From assembly GCF_000735195.1 (NCBI RefSeq), contig NZ_JPIM01000028.1, positions 1 to 42,706 of the forward strand: a stretch of 42,706 nucleotides of DNA, read 5' to 3'. Each line of letters starts with the position of its first letter. Position 1 is the first letter of the stretch. Below, piece by piece: positions 1 through 8,426 of this stretch. The stretch is from Chloroflexus sp. MS-G. Its GTDB lineage: Bacteria > Chloroflexota > Chloroflexia > Chloroflexales > Chloroflexaceae. Position numbers and translations under genes: made by a program. Under the pieces are notes generated by a model. The model saw nothing but the letters and a program-made list of their open reading frames with translations. It was not told where the DNA came from and searched no databases.

Positions 1-2369
1 TTAGTGGTATTCTCGACTTTGGCGATTTATGCGCTGCCCCCCGTATCTGCGAACTTGCTATTGCAGCGGCGTATGCTGTGCTCGATCAGTCTGATCCAAT
101 CCGTGCGCTGAGTGAACTTATCACCGGCTACCACGCCGAATGGCCGTTGACTGCGACCGAGATCGATCTGCTCTGGCCGCTGGTACGAACACGACTGGCC
201 GTAAGTGTTATCAATGCGGCGCTAATGAAACAGCAACGACCAGACGATCCCTACGTTACGATCTCGGAAGCTGCGGCCTGGCGTTTATTGACGGCAACGG
301 CTAAGACGGAGGCTGATCTGGTTGCTGCACGACTACGTGCCGCCTGTCATCTACCAATCAGTGATGCAGCAGAGCAAGTATTGGCATGGCTGGAGGCAGA
401 AAGTGGTCATTTTGCCCCAGTGCTGGGCCACGATCTAACTCATGCGCCGCTCGTCTGCCTGGCTGTCGCAGAACGACCACTCCCGCAAGACCCCTTCATG
501 CTGACAAAAGCTGAAGCGAACGCATTGACTGACTCATCACCGGATACCGTTCACATCGGGCGTTACGGCGAACCACGTTTAATCTATACTGATGCAGCCT
601 TTTTTACTGATTACCAGCCACTGGCTGAACGCCGCACCATTCATCTCGGCGTTGACCTCTTCGCACCAGCCGGTACACCGGTTTGTGCACCTTTGCGCGG
701 GGTTGTGGTAGCTATCGAGCATTTCAACACACCGCTCGACTTCGGCGGGATGGTGGTATTGGAACACCAGACACCTCACGGAAATCGTTTTTATACCCTT
801 TACGGGCATCTCGATCCGCTCAGCACTCATCATATCCGGCCAGGCTCAGCAATAGAAGCCGGACAGCTCTTTGCCGCACTGGGCAATAACACAAACAACG
901 GTGGCTGGCAGCCTCACCTTCACTTCCAGCTTATTCTCGATCTGCGCGCCGTAGCCGGAAGCTGGCCTGGCGTAGCTGCACCTGCCGAATGGGAATGGTG
1001 GCGGGCAGTCTGTCCAAATCCGGCACCACTCCTCAACTTGCCCGCTGCGTATGTCGCATACCAACCGCTTGACCAAACCAACCTGCTGCGTGAACGACGC
1101 CAGCACTTTGCCGGTAATTTGCGTCTTAGCTACACCGAACCTTGCACATTTTTCCGCGGCTGGCGACACTATCTGTTCGACGAGCTGGGTCATACGTACC
1201 TTGATGCCTACAACAATGTTCCGCATGTCGGTCATGCCCATCCCCGACTTCAGGCAGTTGTCGCTCAACAGATGCAAATGCTCAACACTAATACGCGCTA
1301 CCTGCATCCCGCCCAAATCGCGTTCGCTCACGAACTTCTCGCCAAACTCCCACCAGCGTTGAGTGTGTGCTTCTTTGTCAATTCTGGCTCAGAAGCAAAC
1401 GAACTGGCACTCCGTCTGGCCCGCACCTACACCGGTGCGCGAGATATGATTACAATCGACCACGGCTATCATGGTCATACAACCGGTGCGATTGACATTT
1501 CGGCCTACAAATTCAACCATCCCGCCGGTAGTGGTAAACCCGATTGGGTTGAAGTGATAACGGCCCCCGATCCCTACCGTGGCCCTTACGGTGCCGATAG
1601 TGAGCGGTACGCTGCCGAGGTTGATCAGGCATTAGCGCGTATCGCTGATCGTGGGCGACGCCTGGCCGGTTTTATCGCCGAAACTTTCCCCAGCGTAGCC
1701 GGGCAAATCATTCCACCACCTGGCTACCTGGCGGCAGTGTACCGTCGAGTGCGCGCTGCTGGTGGCGTCTGTATTGCCGACGAAGTGCAGACAGGGTTAG
1801 GGCGCTTGGGTCATTACTACTGGGCATTTGAGAGCCAGAACGTGGTACCCGACATTGTTGTATTAGGCAAACCGCTTGGGAACGGCCATCCCATCGGTGC
1901 CGTTATTACCACAGCCGAAATCGCCCGTGCTTTTGGTAACGGTCTTGAATTCTTCTCAACATTTGGTGGCAGCACCCTCTCGTGCGTGATTGGACGAGAA
2001 GTACTACGAATCGTCGATGAAGAACGATTGATGGCACATGCAGCGCAGATCGGCAGCGAACTGCTGGCCGGTCTCCGCGAACTCCAGCAACGACACCTGA
2101 TCATCGGTGATGTACGAGGAATGGGCTTGTTTATCGGCGTCGAGCTGGTAACCAACCGCGAAACGCTAACACCAGCTTCGGCTGCGGCAAAGTATGTGAA
2201 AGAGCGATTACGCGCCGAACGCATCCTGATCGGTACCGAAGGCCCCTACGATAACGTTCTGAAAATTCGGCCACCATTAACGTTCGACCGTCCGGCACTG
2301 ACTATCTTGCTCGAACGGCTCGATGCAATTTTGAACGAAACCTTTATTATTCGCTCGGTGTGCCTCTGA
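1..2369 (+). CDS. Kinase (APH) - M23 peptidase - class III aminotransferase fusion, 5' partial
   Basis: The reading frame is open from the first complete codon at base 3, so the gene starts outside the window; 788 residues are visible. The first residues (SGILDFGDLCAAPRICELAI) match the end of an aminoglycoside-phosphotransferase/hydroxylysine-kinase fold, so the GTG at 78 is not a real start. A central LytM/M23 domain keeps its zinc-ligand pattern: HLGVD (His codon 642, Asp codon 654), a YGHLD motif and HLHF (His codons 915 and 921). The C-terminal half, from about 1190, is a class III PLP aminotransferase with NSGSEAN, DEVQTGLGR and the PLP lysine in VLGKPLG (codon 1869). Related enzymes of the AGXT2L type are phospholyases acting on phosphoethanolamine or phosphohydroxylysine, partnered with APH-type kinases. 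I infer phosphorylation then phosphate/ammonia elimination on an amino alcohol. The substrate and the role of the M23 domain are unknown. Confidence 0.88.
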   Translation, partial: SGILDFGDLCAAPRICELAIAAAYAVLDQSDPIRALSELITGYHAEWPLTATEIDLLWPLVRTRLAVSVINAALMKQQRPDDPYVTISEAAAWRLLTATAKTEADLVAARLRAACHLPISDAAEQVLAWLEAESGHFAPVLGHDLTHAPLVCLAVAERPLPQDPFMLTKAEANALTDSSPDTVHIGRYGEPRLIYTDAAFFTDYQPLAERRTIHLGVDLFAPAGTPVCAPLRGVVVAIEHFNTPLDFGGMVVLEHQTPHGNRFYTLYGHLDPLSTHHIRPGSAIEAGQLFAALGNNTNNGGWQPHLHFQLILDLRAVAGSWPGVAAPAEWEWWRAVCPNPAPLLNLPAAYVAYQPLDQTNLLRERRQHFAGNLRLSYTEPCTFFRGWRHYLFDELGHTYLDAYNNVPHVGHAHPRLQAVVAQQMQMLNTNTRYLHPAQIAFAHELLAKLPPALSVCFFVNSGSEANELALRLARTYTGARDMITIDHGYHGHTTGAIDISAYKFNHPAGSGKPDWVEVITAPDPYRGPYGADSERYAAEVDQALARIADRGRRLAGFIAETFPSVAGQIIPPPGYLAAVYRRVRAAGGVCIADEVQTGLGRLGHYYWAFESQNVVPDIVVLGKPLGNGHPIGAVITTAEIARAFGNGLEFFSTFGGSTLSCVIGREVLRIVDEERLMAHAAQIGSELLAGLRELQQRHLIIGDVRGMGLFIGVELVTNRETLTPASAAAKYVKERLRAERILIGTEGPYDNVLKIRPPLTFDRPALTILLERLDAILNETFIIRSVCL

Positions 2370-2481
2370 ACACATCATCCCCCCAATCCGAAATGGGTAG
2401 GGGCAGGCGGCACTTCGTCCACACCCCAGGCAACGTCGTGCTCCTACCGATAATACCGATAGCAACCAGCATCGAAAAGTA

Positions 2482-2511
2482 TCCACTATCCCTTCACAAT
2501 ATCTTCACAAT
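2482..2511 (+). promoter_or_regulatory. Direct repeats spaced 11 bp, OmpR-family operator candidate
   Basis: TTCACAAT occurs at 2493-2500 and again at 2504-2511, exactly 11 bp apart. A weaker copy, TCCACTAT (6 of 8 matches), lies 11 bp further upstream at 2482. Direct repeats with one-helical-turn spacing are the usual target of OmpR/PhoB-type winged-helix regulators. The site precedes the small membrane protein at 2567, and an OmpR-type regulator is encoded at 3371. Its use by that regulator is inference. Confidence 0.45.
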
Positions 2512-2516
2512 TACCA

Positions 2517-2530
2517 ACTATCCTGATAGT
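2517..2530. promoter_or_regulatory. Short perfect inverted repeat upstream of 2567
   Basis: ACTATC-CT-GATAGT is a 6-bp perfect inverted repeat with a 2-bp centre, between the direct repeats and the ribosome-binding site of the next gene. It may be an operator or part of the core promoter (TATCCT as a -10 candidate). Confidence 0.25.
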
Positions 2531-2566
2531 GAAGGTAACATCATCATAAACCAGGGAGTACGGACG

Positions 2567-3061
2567 ATGGAACAACAACGAACAAACTGGCCAGCCTGGA
2601 TAGCGCTTGGCGTCTCACTCATGGCACTGATCGTCGCATTCGGGAGCATGGCAGTAAGCCAGCAGTCGGCATGGCGTATGTGGACAATGCCCGGCTGGTC
2701 GAACCCACCACAAGTCGCGCCTCCCGGTTGGGGTGAACGTGGAGGACCAGGTCAGGCTATGCCGCCAGGACGTGGACGCGGTGATCGTGGGCAGGTTGCA
2801 CCACCGGCATGGCGTGATCATGGTGGATGGATGAACCCCGGTATCAGGGGACACGGCTTTGGTGTGATGGGTGGTCGAGACTGGTTTGGTGGGTTGATAA
2901 GGTTTATCGATGGCCTGCTCAAACTGGCAGCATTAGCACTACTCATATGGCTAGGCTTCAAGATTTTCCGTCAGCGCAGGAACCAACCTCCGTCAACCAA
3001 TCCACCAACAACCCCACAACCACCACTCACACCAGCCGGTCATGATCCACGGGTAGAATAG
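2567..3061 (+). CDS. Small two-TM membrane protein with Gly/Pro/Arg-rich linker
   Basis: 164 residues. The ATG at 2567 has an AGGGAG ribosome-binding site at 2553-2558; the frame is open further upstream but no better start is seen. A hydrophobic segment spans about residues 9-30 and a second about 108-134. They are joined by a Gly/Pro/Trp/Arg-rich, positively charged linker holding an imperfect internal repeat (VAPPGWGERGG and VAPPAWRDHGG). The C-terminus is a Pro/Thr-rich tail after a basic RQRRN stop-transfer. I do not recognise the family. The upstream direct repeats and the two-component pair immediately downstream suggest a regulated envelope protein, which is inference. Confidence 0.75.
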   Translation: MEQQRTNWPAWIALGVSLMALIVAFGSMAVSQQSAWRMWTMPGWSNPPQVAPPGWGERGGPGQAMPPGRGRGDRGQVAPPAWRDHGGWMNPGIRGHGFGVMGGRDWFGGLIRFIDGLLKLAALALLIWLGFKIFRQRRNQPPSTNPPTTPQPPLTPAGHDPRVE

Positions 3062-3134
3062 TGGCAAGTCTTCCATGGTGCCACTGCCCGTTGATCAGCA
3101 ATCTAACAGGATAACTACCAGGAAGACGACGGTG

Positions 3135-3164
3135 CTTCGGGGCACGGCATGCCGTGCCCCGAAG
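3135..3164. repeat. 30-bp perfect palindrome, stem-loop/terminator candidate
   Basis: Bases 3135-3149 are perfectly complementary to 3150-3164, with core GGGCACGGC-AT-GCCGTGCCC. It lies in the 309-bp gap after the 2567 gene and before the response regulator. There is no T-run, so a simple Rho-independent terminator is doubtful. It resembles the palindrome at 42200-42220 with compensating differences in both arms. I see no gene in the rest of the gap (3062-3370). Confidence 0.6.
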
Positions 3165-3370
3165 ATAACGTTAACACAGGTTGTATACACTCTTGCCGGA
3201 GGCAGTCGTCGAAAGGACATCATCACTTTCAGTCTTGGCGAGTACGCATCATCTGCCACCTACCCAACCCAATCTACCTTTGGCCGGAGTACAATACTCT
3301 TACTCGGATGTGCTGGGTACATCCGGTGAAAGACAAGCGATGAACGCGGTAGCGTAGAAAAGAGTGACCT

Positions 3371-4069
3371 ATGGCGCGTACCATCCTTGTAGTTGATGAT
3401 GAACCTGGCATTGTCAAGATTGCCCGCGACTACCTCGAACGTGCCGGATTTCAGGTTATTAGTGCTGGCGACGGACCAACTGCCCTTCGTTTAGCCCGGC
3501 AGGAACAACCGGCTTTGATCGTGCTCGATCTCATGCTCCCCGGTATGGATGGTCTTGACATCACGCGAATACTGCGCCAGGATACGCTCACTGCACACGT
3601 TCCGATCATCATGCTCACAGCCCGCGTTGAAGAGACCGACCGTTTGATCGGGTTAGAGTTGGGCGCCGATGACTACATTACTAAACCATTTAGTCCACGT
3701 GAACTGGTGGCTCGCGTCAGAGCCGTGTTACGCCGGAGCGAAGGTGCACTGCAACCGACCAGAATCATCAACACTGGCGAGCTGATCATCGATCTCGAAC
3801 GCCGCATAGTCAGGCGTGGGCAGGAGACTATTGATCTGACTGCAACTGAATTCGACCTCCTTGCAATCCTGGCCAGTGCACCGGGACGTCCATTCACACG
3901 TGCCCAACTCCTCGATCAGCTCTACAATACCAGCTATACCGGTTTTGACCGTACTATTGATGCTCATATTAAAAACTTGCGCCGGAAGATCGAACCTGAT
4001 CCAGACGCTCCACCGCGCTTCATTTTGACTGTCTACGGCGTAGGATATAAGTTTGCCGATCGCGAATAG
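3371..4069 (+). CDS. OmpR/PhoB-family response regulator
   Basis: 232 residues, the usual family length. The receiver domain (about 1-120) has the acidic pair D9/D10, phospho-acceptor D53 (VLDLMLPGMDG), T83 and K105 (DYITKPF). A winged-helix DNA-binding domain follows (about 130-230), ending in the typical DAHIKNLRRKIE...VYGVGYKF pattern. The sensor kinase starts 19 bp downstream, so they form a two-component operon. The stimulus is not evident. The direct repeats at 2482-2511, ahead of the adjacent membrane protein gene, are a plausible target. Confidence 0.95.
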   Translation: MARTILVVDDEPGIVKIARDYLERAGFQVISAGDGPTALRLARQEQPALIVLDLMLPGMDGLDITRILRQDTLTAHVPIIMLTARVEETDRLIGLELGADDYITKPFSPRELVARVRAVLRRSEGALQPTRIINTGELIIDLERRIVRRGQETIDLTATEFDLLAILASAPGRPFTRAQLLDQLYNTSYTGFDRTIDAHIKNLRRKIEPDPDAPPRFILTVYGVGYKFADRE

Positions 4070-4088
4070 GAGCCAGAGTGAGGGAACT

Positions 4089-5591
4089 ATGCCAGCAACG
4101 GATGAACGGCCAGGCACCCTTCAGCAAGAGACAACGTTGGTCACTACCAACCAGCGCTCGAAGAAGATGCCACGTATCTTCAATCTTATGCTCACCGCCT
4201 TTATCCTGGTCATCATCCTGGGGATCGGTGGCATGGTGCTTGCATTCTGGTTAGTCGTGCGGCAAAGTGATCCGGAACGTCTCCGCTGGATAGAGGCCGA
4301 ACAGGCTGCTCGTGCCGAAGTGGATCGCCTCGCTGCCTATTACCGGCAAAACGGTTCGTGGCGTCATGTCGAACGACGGCTGGGGCCGTTGCCACAGACA
4401 TTTGGCGGGATCAAAGGTACAGCATCGCTCCTCGACGAGCGAGGGCGCGTTGTAGCCGGTCGCCGCCGACTGCTTGAACCTCGTGGCGGCAACGAAGCCG
4501 TGCGGCGCATTCCCATCGTCGTTGAAGGGCAACACGTTGGTACGCTGGTGATCTCGGTAGTTGACACCGAAGAAGCATTTCCGGTTGGTGCGTTCAATCA
4601 ACGTCCGCTGGTGTTGGGCATTCTAAGCGCTGGTCTCGGCCTGACGGCCGTCTTATTAGTGTTGGCAACGATCTTTTCCCGGCAGATCAGTGCTCCCCTG
4701 CGCCACATCAGCAGCGCCGCCCAGGCTATTGCCGGTGGTGATCACTCGAGTCGTGTTCAACCGGCCAATGTCCGCGAACTGGCAGAACTGGCCGATAGTT
4801 TTAACCGCATGGCCGAAGCATTGCAACGCGCCGATCAACAACGTCGCCAACTTACTGCCGATATTGCACACGAGCTGCGTACCCCGCTCTCAATCATTAA
4901 AGGTCGCCTGGAAGGAATCCAGGATGGTATCTATGAAGCAGATGCTGAACAGATCGAAGCCCTCTTGAGCGAAGTGGCCCTGCTCGAACGGCTAATCAAC
5001 GATCTCCATTTACTTGCTCTGGCCGATGCCGGTCAACTTCCGCTGTATCGAGAAGTAGTATCACCGGCTATGCTGGTGAACGAGGCAGTGCGCTCCTTCT
5101 CCCCCCTGGCGACTGAGCGTGAAGTACAATTGAGTAGCGTCGTTGAAGATCATCTGCCAGACATCGAAGTCGATCCGCAGCGGATTACACAGGTGTTGGG
5201 GAACTTGATCGGCAATGCCCTGCGCCATACTCCGACTGGTGGTGAAGTAGTGGTGAGCGCTCACCGTGATCAAAACGGTATCTGCTTTACAGTCCGTGAT
5301 ACCGGTACCGGCATCGATCCGGCAGATCTTCCGTACATCTTTGAACGATTCTATCGGGTTGACAGAGCGCGCAGTCGAAGCAGCGGTGGAGCTGGTCTGG
5401 GCTTAGCCATCGCCCGCCGATTGGTGGAAGCACATGGCGGGCAAATCTGGGCTACCAGTACCCCCGGTCAAGGTACCACGGTAAGCTTTTCGTTACCGGT
5501 ATCACTGCCGCAATCCAGGCAGTCCATTCTGGAAAACACACCATCTGTAATCCCGACCCCGGAACGGTCTGCCTCCAAAGCGGTACGGTAG
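4089..5591 (+). CDS. Membrane sensor histidine kinase
   Basis: 500 residues from the ATG at 4089, preceded by AGGG; a longer TTG start at 4053 would overlap the regulator and is less likely. TM1 is about 31-57, an extracytoplasmic sensor about 58-170 and TM2 about 173-196, then HAMP. The HisKA motif DIAHELRTPLS has phospho-His H261. The ATPase domain shows an N-box (NLIGNALRHTP), DTGTGI, FERFYR and GAGLGLAI. It is the cognate kinase of the regulator just upstream. The sensor region is not a family I recognise. The C-terminus carries about 30 low-complexity residues after the kinase fold. Confidence 0.95.
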   Translation: MPATDERPGTLQQETTLVTTNQRSKKMPRIFNLMLTAFILVIILGIGGMVLAFWLVVRQSDPERLRWIEAEQAARAEVDRLAAYYRQNGSWRHVERRLGPLPQTFGGIKGTASLLDERGRVVAGRRRLLEPRGGNEAVRRIPIVVEGQHVGTLVISVVDTEEAFPVGAFNQRPLVLGILSAGLGLTAVLLVLATIFSRQISAPLRHISSAAQAIAGGDHSSRVQPANVRELAELADSFNRMAEALQRADQQRRQLTADIAHELRTPLSIIKGRLEGIQDGIYEADAEQIEALLSEVALLERLINDLHLLALADAGQLPLYREVVSPAMLVNEAVRSFSPLATEREVQLSSVVEDHLPDIEVDPQRITQVLGNLIGNALRHTPTGGEVVVSAHRDQNGICFTVRDTGTGIDPADLPYIFERFYRVDRARSRSSGGAGLGLAIARRLVEAHGGQIWATSTPGQGTTVSFSLPVSLPQSRQSILENTPSVIPTPERSASKAVR

Positions 5592-5668
5592 GAGGAGGTC
5601 TCTCCCTTCGCGGTCACCCTGAATCGGCAGGCAAGCTAGCGCAGCAAACAGATGTACCGGCATGCCGC

Positions 5669-6775
5669 TCACGATTGCACCTGACGATACGCCGGCTGAG
5701 ACAAACCGATCTGCTCAACTGTCTGTACCATCAGATCGGCAATAAAGTCTGCATTCTTGATCGCGTCAAAATGACGTTCTGCATGCAACCGCGCTTCCCG
5801 CGCCATGTGCCACCTTGTCTCCGGTCGGTCGATCAAGAGTTGCAAGTGTGAGGCCAGCGCCTCCGGATCATTGGGCGGTACCAAAAAACCATTAATCCCA
5901 TCCTGCACAATATCGGTCAGACCTCCCACCGACGTAGTGATCACCGGTACCCCACAGGCAATGGCTTCAAGTGCAGCGATCCCGAACGCTTCGGCTTGCG
6001 TTGGAAAGACAAACACATCGGCCTGCCGGTATAATTCGATCAGGCGCGGTGCATTAGGGGTGAGATCACGATACACATAGACATCGGTTGTCGGCTCGAC
6101 GGCACTGCGCGTCACAATGTGAACTTCGACCGGTGTTTTCAGTTGCTGTAATGCGGCCAGGAGTGTCGTACCACCTTTACGCACAAAATCGCCGCCAACG
6201 AATAGAATACGAAATGGGCCATCGGTGCGCTCATCACGTGGCCGCCATTGCGACAGATTGAGTCCAGGCGGGATGACGCGAATCCGTTCGGGGTTTACAT
6301 GATACTCGTGAATCAGCGATTCGCGAACCCAATGTGACCAGGGTAGTACCCAAGCTGCCCGCTGAAACAAACGGACATTCAACCGATGTTTGATGGTTGA
6401 CACAAGACCGGGCCGGTCGGCGTGGTGTTGATAAAACGCCGCCATTGCATCATACTGGCGCGGCGTAATGTCGGTTGCAATCAGATACGGTCGCTGCTGA
6501 ACAATGTTTCCCGCTAGCACCGCTGGCACCTGTGTATTGAAGAGGGCGACATCATACCTGGCTCGACGAAGGATCGTGCGCACCTGGCATCGTCCGCGCA
6601 GTGCCCCCCGTATCCTGGCCGGTAACGGTATCTTCTCAAGCCAGCCACAGGCTTCATATGTAATTGCTGCCCATTCAGGCACAATCTTTGTCTGCTGCGC
6701 CAGGCCCCAACGAAGATTCGTCGCGTATGTCTGATGTCCGAGATGCTGTTCGAGGATAAAGAGACCTCGGATCAT
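5669..6775 (-). CDS. Glycosyltransferase family 4
   Basis: 368 residues, GT-B fold. The C-terminal nucleotide-sugar-binding half has the retaining GT4 signature EAFGIAALE (E-x7-E), followed by ACGVPVITTSVGGLTDIV and GFLVPP. No transmembrane segment is obvious, so it is likely a cytoplasmic or membrane-associated transferase. It starts at an ATG with AAGGAA upstream and lies 16 bp after the acyltransferase gene. It is the last gene of the leftward glycan cluster and converges on the histidine kinase gene. Donor and acceptor cannot be read from sequence. Confidence 0.92.
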   Translation of the reverse strand: MIRGLFILEQHLGHQTYATNLRWGLAQQTKIVPEWAAITYEACGWLEKIPLPARIRGALRGRCQVRTILRRARYDVALFNTQVPAVLAGNIVQQRPYLIATDITPRQYDAMAAFYQHHADRPGLVSTIKHRLNVRLFQRAAWVLPWSHWVRESLIHEYHVNPERIRVIPPGLNLSQWRPRDERTDGPFRILFVGGDFVRKGGTTLLAALQQLKTPVEVHIVTRSAVEPTTDVYVYRDLTPNAPRLIELYRQADVFVFPTQAEAFGIAALEAIACGVPVITTSVGGLTDIVQDGINGFLVPPNDPEALASHLQLLIDRPETRWHMAREARLHAERHFDAIKNADFIADLMVQTVEQIGLSQPAYRQVQS

Positions 6776-6791
6776 ATCACTATTCCTTAAC

Positions 6792-7406
6792 TTAAGAAGT
6801 TCCTTCTATCTGCGACACAGGCTCCTGCATATTACTGTCTGCCGTTTGATGAGCGATGGAGAGTTGCTCAGCGCTTGATTCGGTTCCATCCTTCTTTACT
6901 ACCCGTGCCGGAATTCCGACCACTGTCGCCCCAGGTGGCACATCACGAGTCACAACGGCATTGGCGCCGATCCGTGCGCGATCACCAACGGTAATTCCTC
7001 CTAAAACGCGGGCGCCAGCGCCAATAAAAACTTCATCGCCAATAATGGGAAATTCCCATTCATTACGCATACCAATTGTCACTGCGGCCACAATCGTACA
7101 ATTGCGACCTATCCGTTGGGGTGCTACCACTGTACCAATTGGATGCGCAATATACAGGCCACCACCAATATCGGCGCCTACCACAATTTCCAGCCCGTAG
7201 CGGCGGTAAAGCCGTCGTTGTACATAGCCGGGAATAAAGGGAATGCCGCGCTGCTTACACCACGAGCCAAAACGAAACCAGAGCATTGCCCGTAGCGGCA
7301 GGTGACGGAAGAGCAAGCCTAAAATCTGGCGTAAGCTCAACGGCGCCGTGCTGATCTGGCCGGGTACAACCCAACGCCGGGCATCTTGCAAAAAGAGTTC
7401 AAGCAT
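6792..7406 (-). CDS. Serine-O-acetyltransferase-like hexapeptide acyltransferase
   Basis: 204 residues from the ATG at 7406, which has GGGAGG at the right distance; a longer start at 7421 would overlap the preceding stop. The C-terminal half is a left-handed beta helix with IGRNCTIVA, IGDEVFIGAG and VGDRARIGAN hexapeptide turns, and the IAHPIGTVV segment of the CysE type contains the likely catalytic His. It lacks the long CysE N-terminal domain. Located between glycosyltransferases, it more likely acetylates a sugar or glycan than makes O-acetylserine (inference). Confidence 0.88.
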   Translation of the reverse strand: MLELFLQDARRWVVPGQISTAPLSLRQILGLLFRHLPLRAMLWFRFGSWCKQRGIPFIPGYVQRRLYRRYGLEIVVGADIGGGLYIAHPIGTVVAPQRIGRNCTIVAAVTIGMRNEWEFPIIGDEVFIGAGARVLGGITVGDRARIGANAVVTRDVPPGATVVGIPARVVKKDGTESSAEQLSIAHQTADSNMQEPVSQIEGTS

Positions 7407-7417
7407 GAAAACCTCCC

Positions 7418-8422
7418 TCAAGTATGAGCCGCCTTCACAGTATGCTCTGGTCGCAGAAAGTGATCTCGTCCACCCAATTCATCGGCCACCCCTTGGTAGT
7501 AACGAAGATTGAAGATGGCACTGTAAATCGGTCGGCTACCTCGCTCACCAAGTAAACGATGAGCTACCAGGGCAATCTTAGGCATGAGCACTAGCGCCGC
7601 AGCGCTGGCCCGCGGACGGTCAAGTAATGTCCAAACTAACCAGCGGGTCAGACGATTCCGCTGCGCAAACTCACGACGGACAAACCCTATCAGATCAACC
7701 TGCTGCTCACGGCCAAAGATAATATCGTTACGCCCGTAAATGTAAGGAGTAGTCAGCCACGAAGCAAAACTACGCTCAGCGTAGTGATAACCGGCAGCCT
7801 GCGGTGCGAAGACAAACTCAACACCCAGTTTAGCTAACCGATACGCCAGCTCAATATCTTCCGCACGGCGAAACCGCTCATCAAAACCACCCGCATCCAG
7901 GACGAGTTGACGGGCCAATGATGTATTACCGGTATAAAACTGGCGAGCGGTTGCCGGCCAGATACCATCAGTCATAGCCTGATATTGCTTTTCGAGCATT
8001 GCCTGCTCCCAGGCTACCCAGGGCGAGAGTTGAGCATCGGGTGGTGTCAACATCGTCCCAAGTACGACCCGGCACGACCGTTCCGCATGCAAACGAAGGT
8101 GTTCGCTCACCAGATGAGGTACCGGTACAACATCATCATCAAGAAACAAAATCATTGTGCTCCGTGCCGCCGCTACGCCACGATTACGCGCCGCTGCTGG
8201 CCCGGCATTGGGCTGTTGGATAAACGTTAGCTCGAATGGAAACCGAGCTTGCTGAAAATACTCAGCCGTCCCGTCAGTCGAGCCATCGGAGACGACAATC
8301 ACTTCAAACTGATCCAACGGATACTGTTGTGCCGACAGCGCCGCTAACACCCGCTGCAAGCGGGGCAGGCGGTTATACGTTGGGATGACAATGCTGACAG
8401 ACAAAGATCGCTTATCACTCAT
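7418..8422 (-). CDS. Glycosyltransferase family 2
   Basis: 334 residues, GT-A fold. SIVIPTYNRL at the N-terminus, VVSDGSTDGT for nucleotide binding, LFLDDDVVP as the metal-binding DxD region and FDERFRRAEDIELAYRL as the acceptor/base region are typical of GT2 inverting transferases. A C-terminal extension of about 90 residues is partly amphipathic. The stop lies 11 bp before the acyltransferase start, and the gene begins 4 bp after the 8427-8969 gene, so these four leftward genes form a tight unit. Confidence 0.93.
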   Translation of the reverse strand: MSDKRSLSVSIVIPTYNRLPRLQRVLAALSAQQYPLDQFEVIVVSDGSTDGTAEYFQQARFPFELTFIQQPNAGPAAARNRGVAAARSTMILFLDDDVVPVPHLVSEHLRLHAERSCRVVLGTMLTPPDAQLSPWVAWEQAMLEKQYQAMTDGIWPATARQFYTGNTSLARQLVLDAGGFDERFRRAEDIELAYRLAKLGVEFVFAPQAAGYHYAERSFASWLTTPYIYGRNDIIFGREQQVDLIGFVRREFAQRNRLTRWLVWTLLDRPRASAAALVLMPKIALVAHRLLGERGSRPIYSAIFNLRYYQGVADELGGRDHFLRPEHTVKAAHT

Positions 8423-8426
8423 ACGC

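Noticed and set aside
3075..3343. Two overlapping plus-strand frames after the small membrane protein
   Set aside because: They run across the 30-bp palindrome, have no ribosome-binding site and show no protein pattern.
4053..4088. Upstream TTG start for the histidine kinase
   Set aside because: It overlaps the regulator gene and lacks a ribosome-binding site, whereas ATG 4089 has one.
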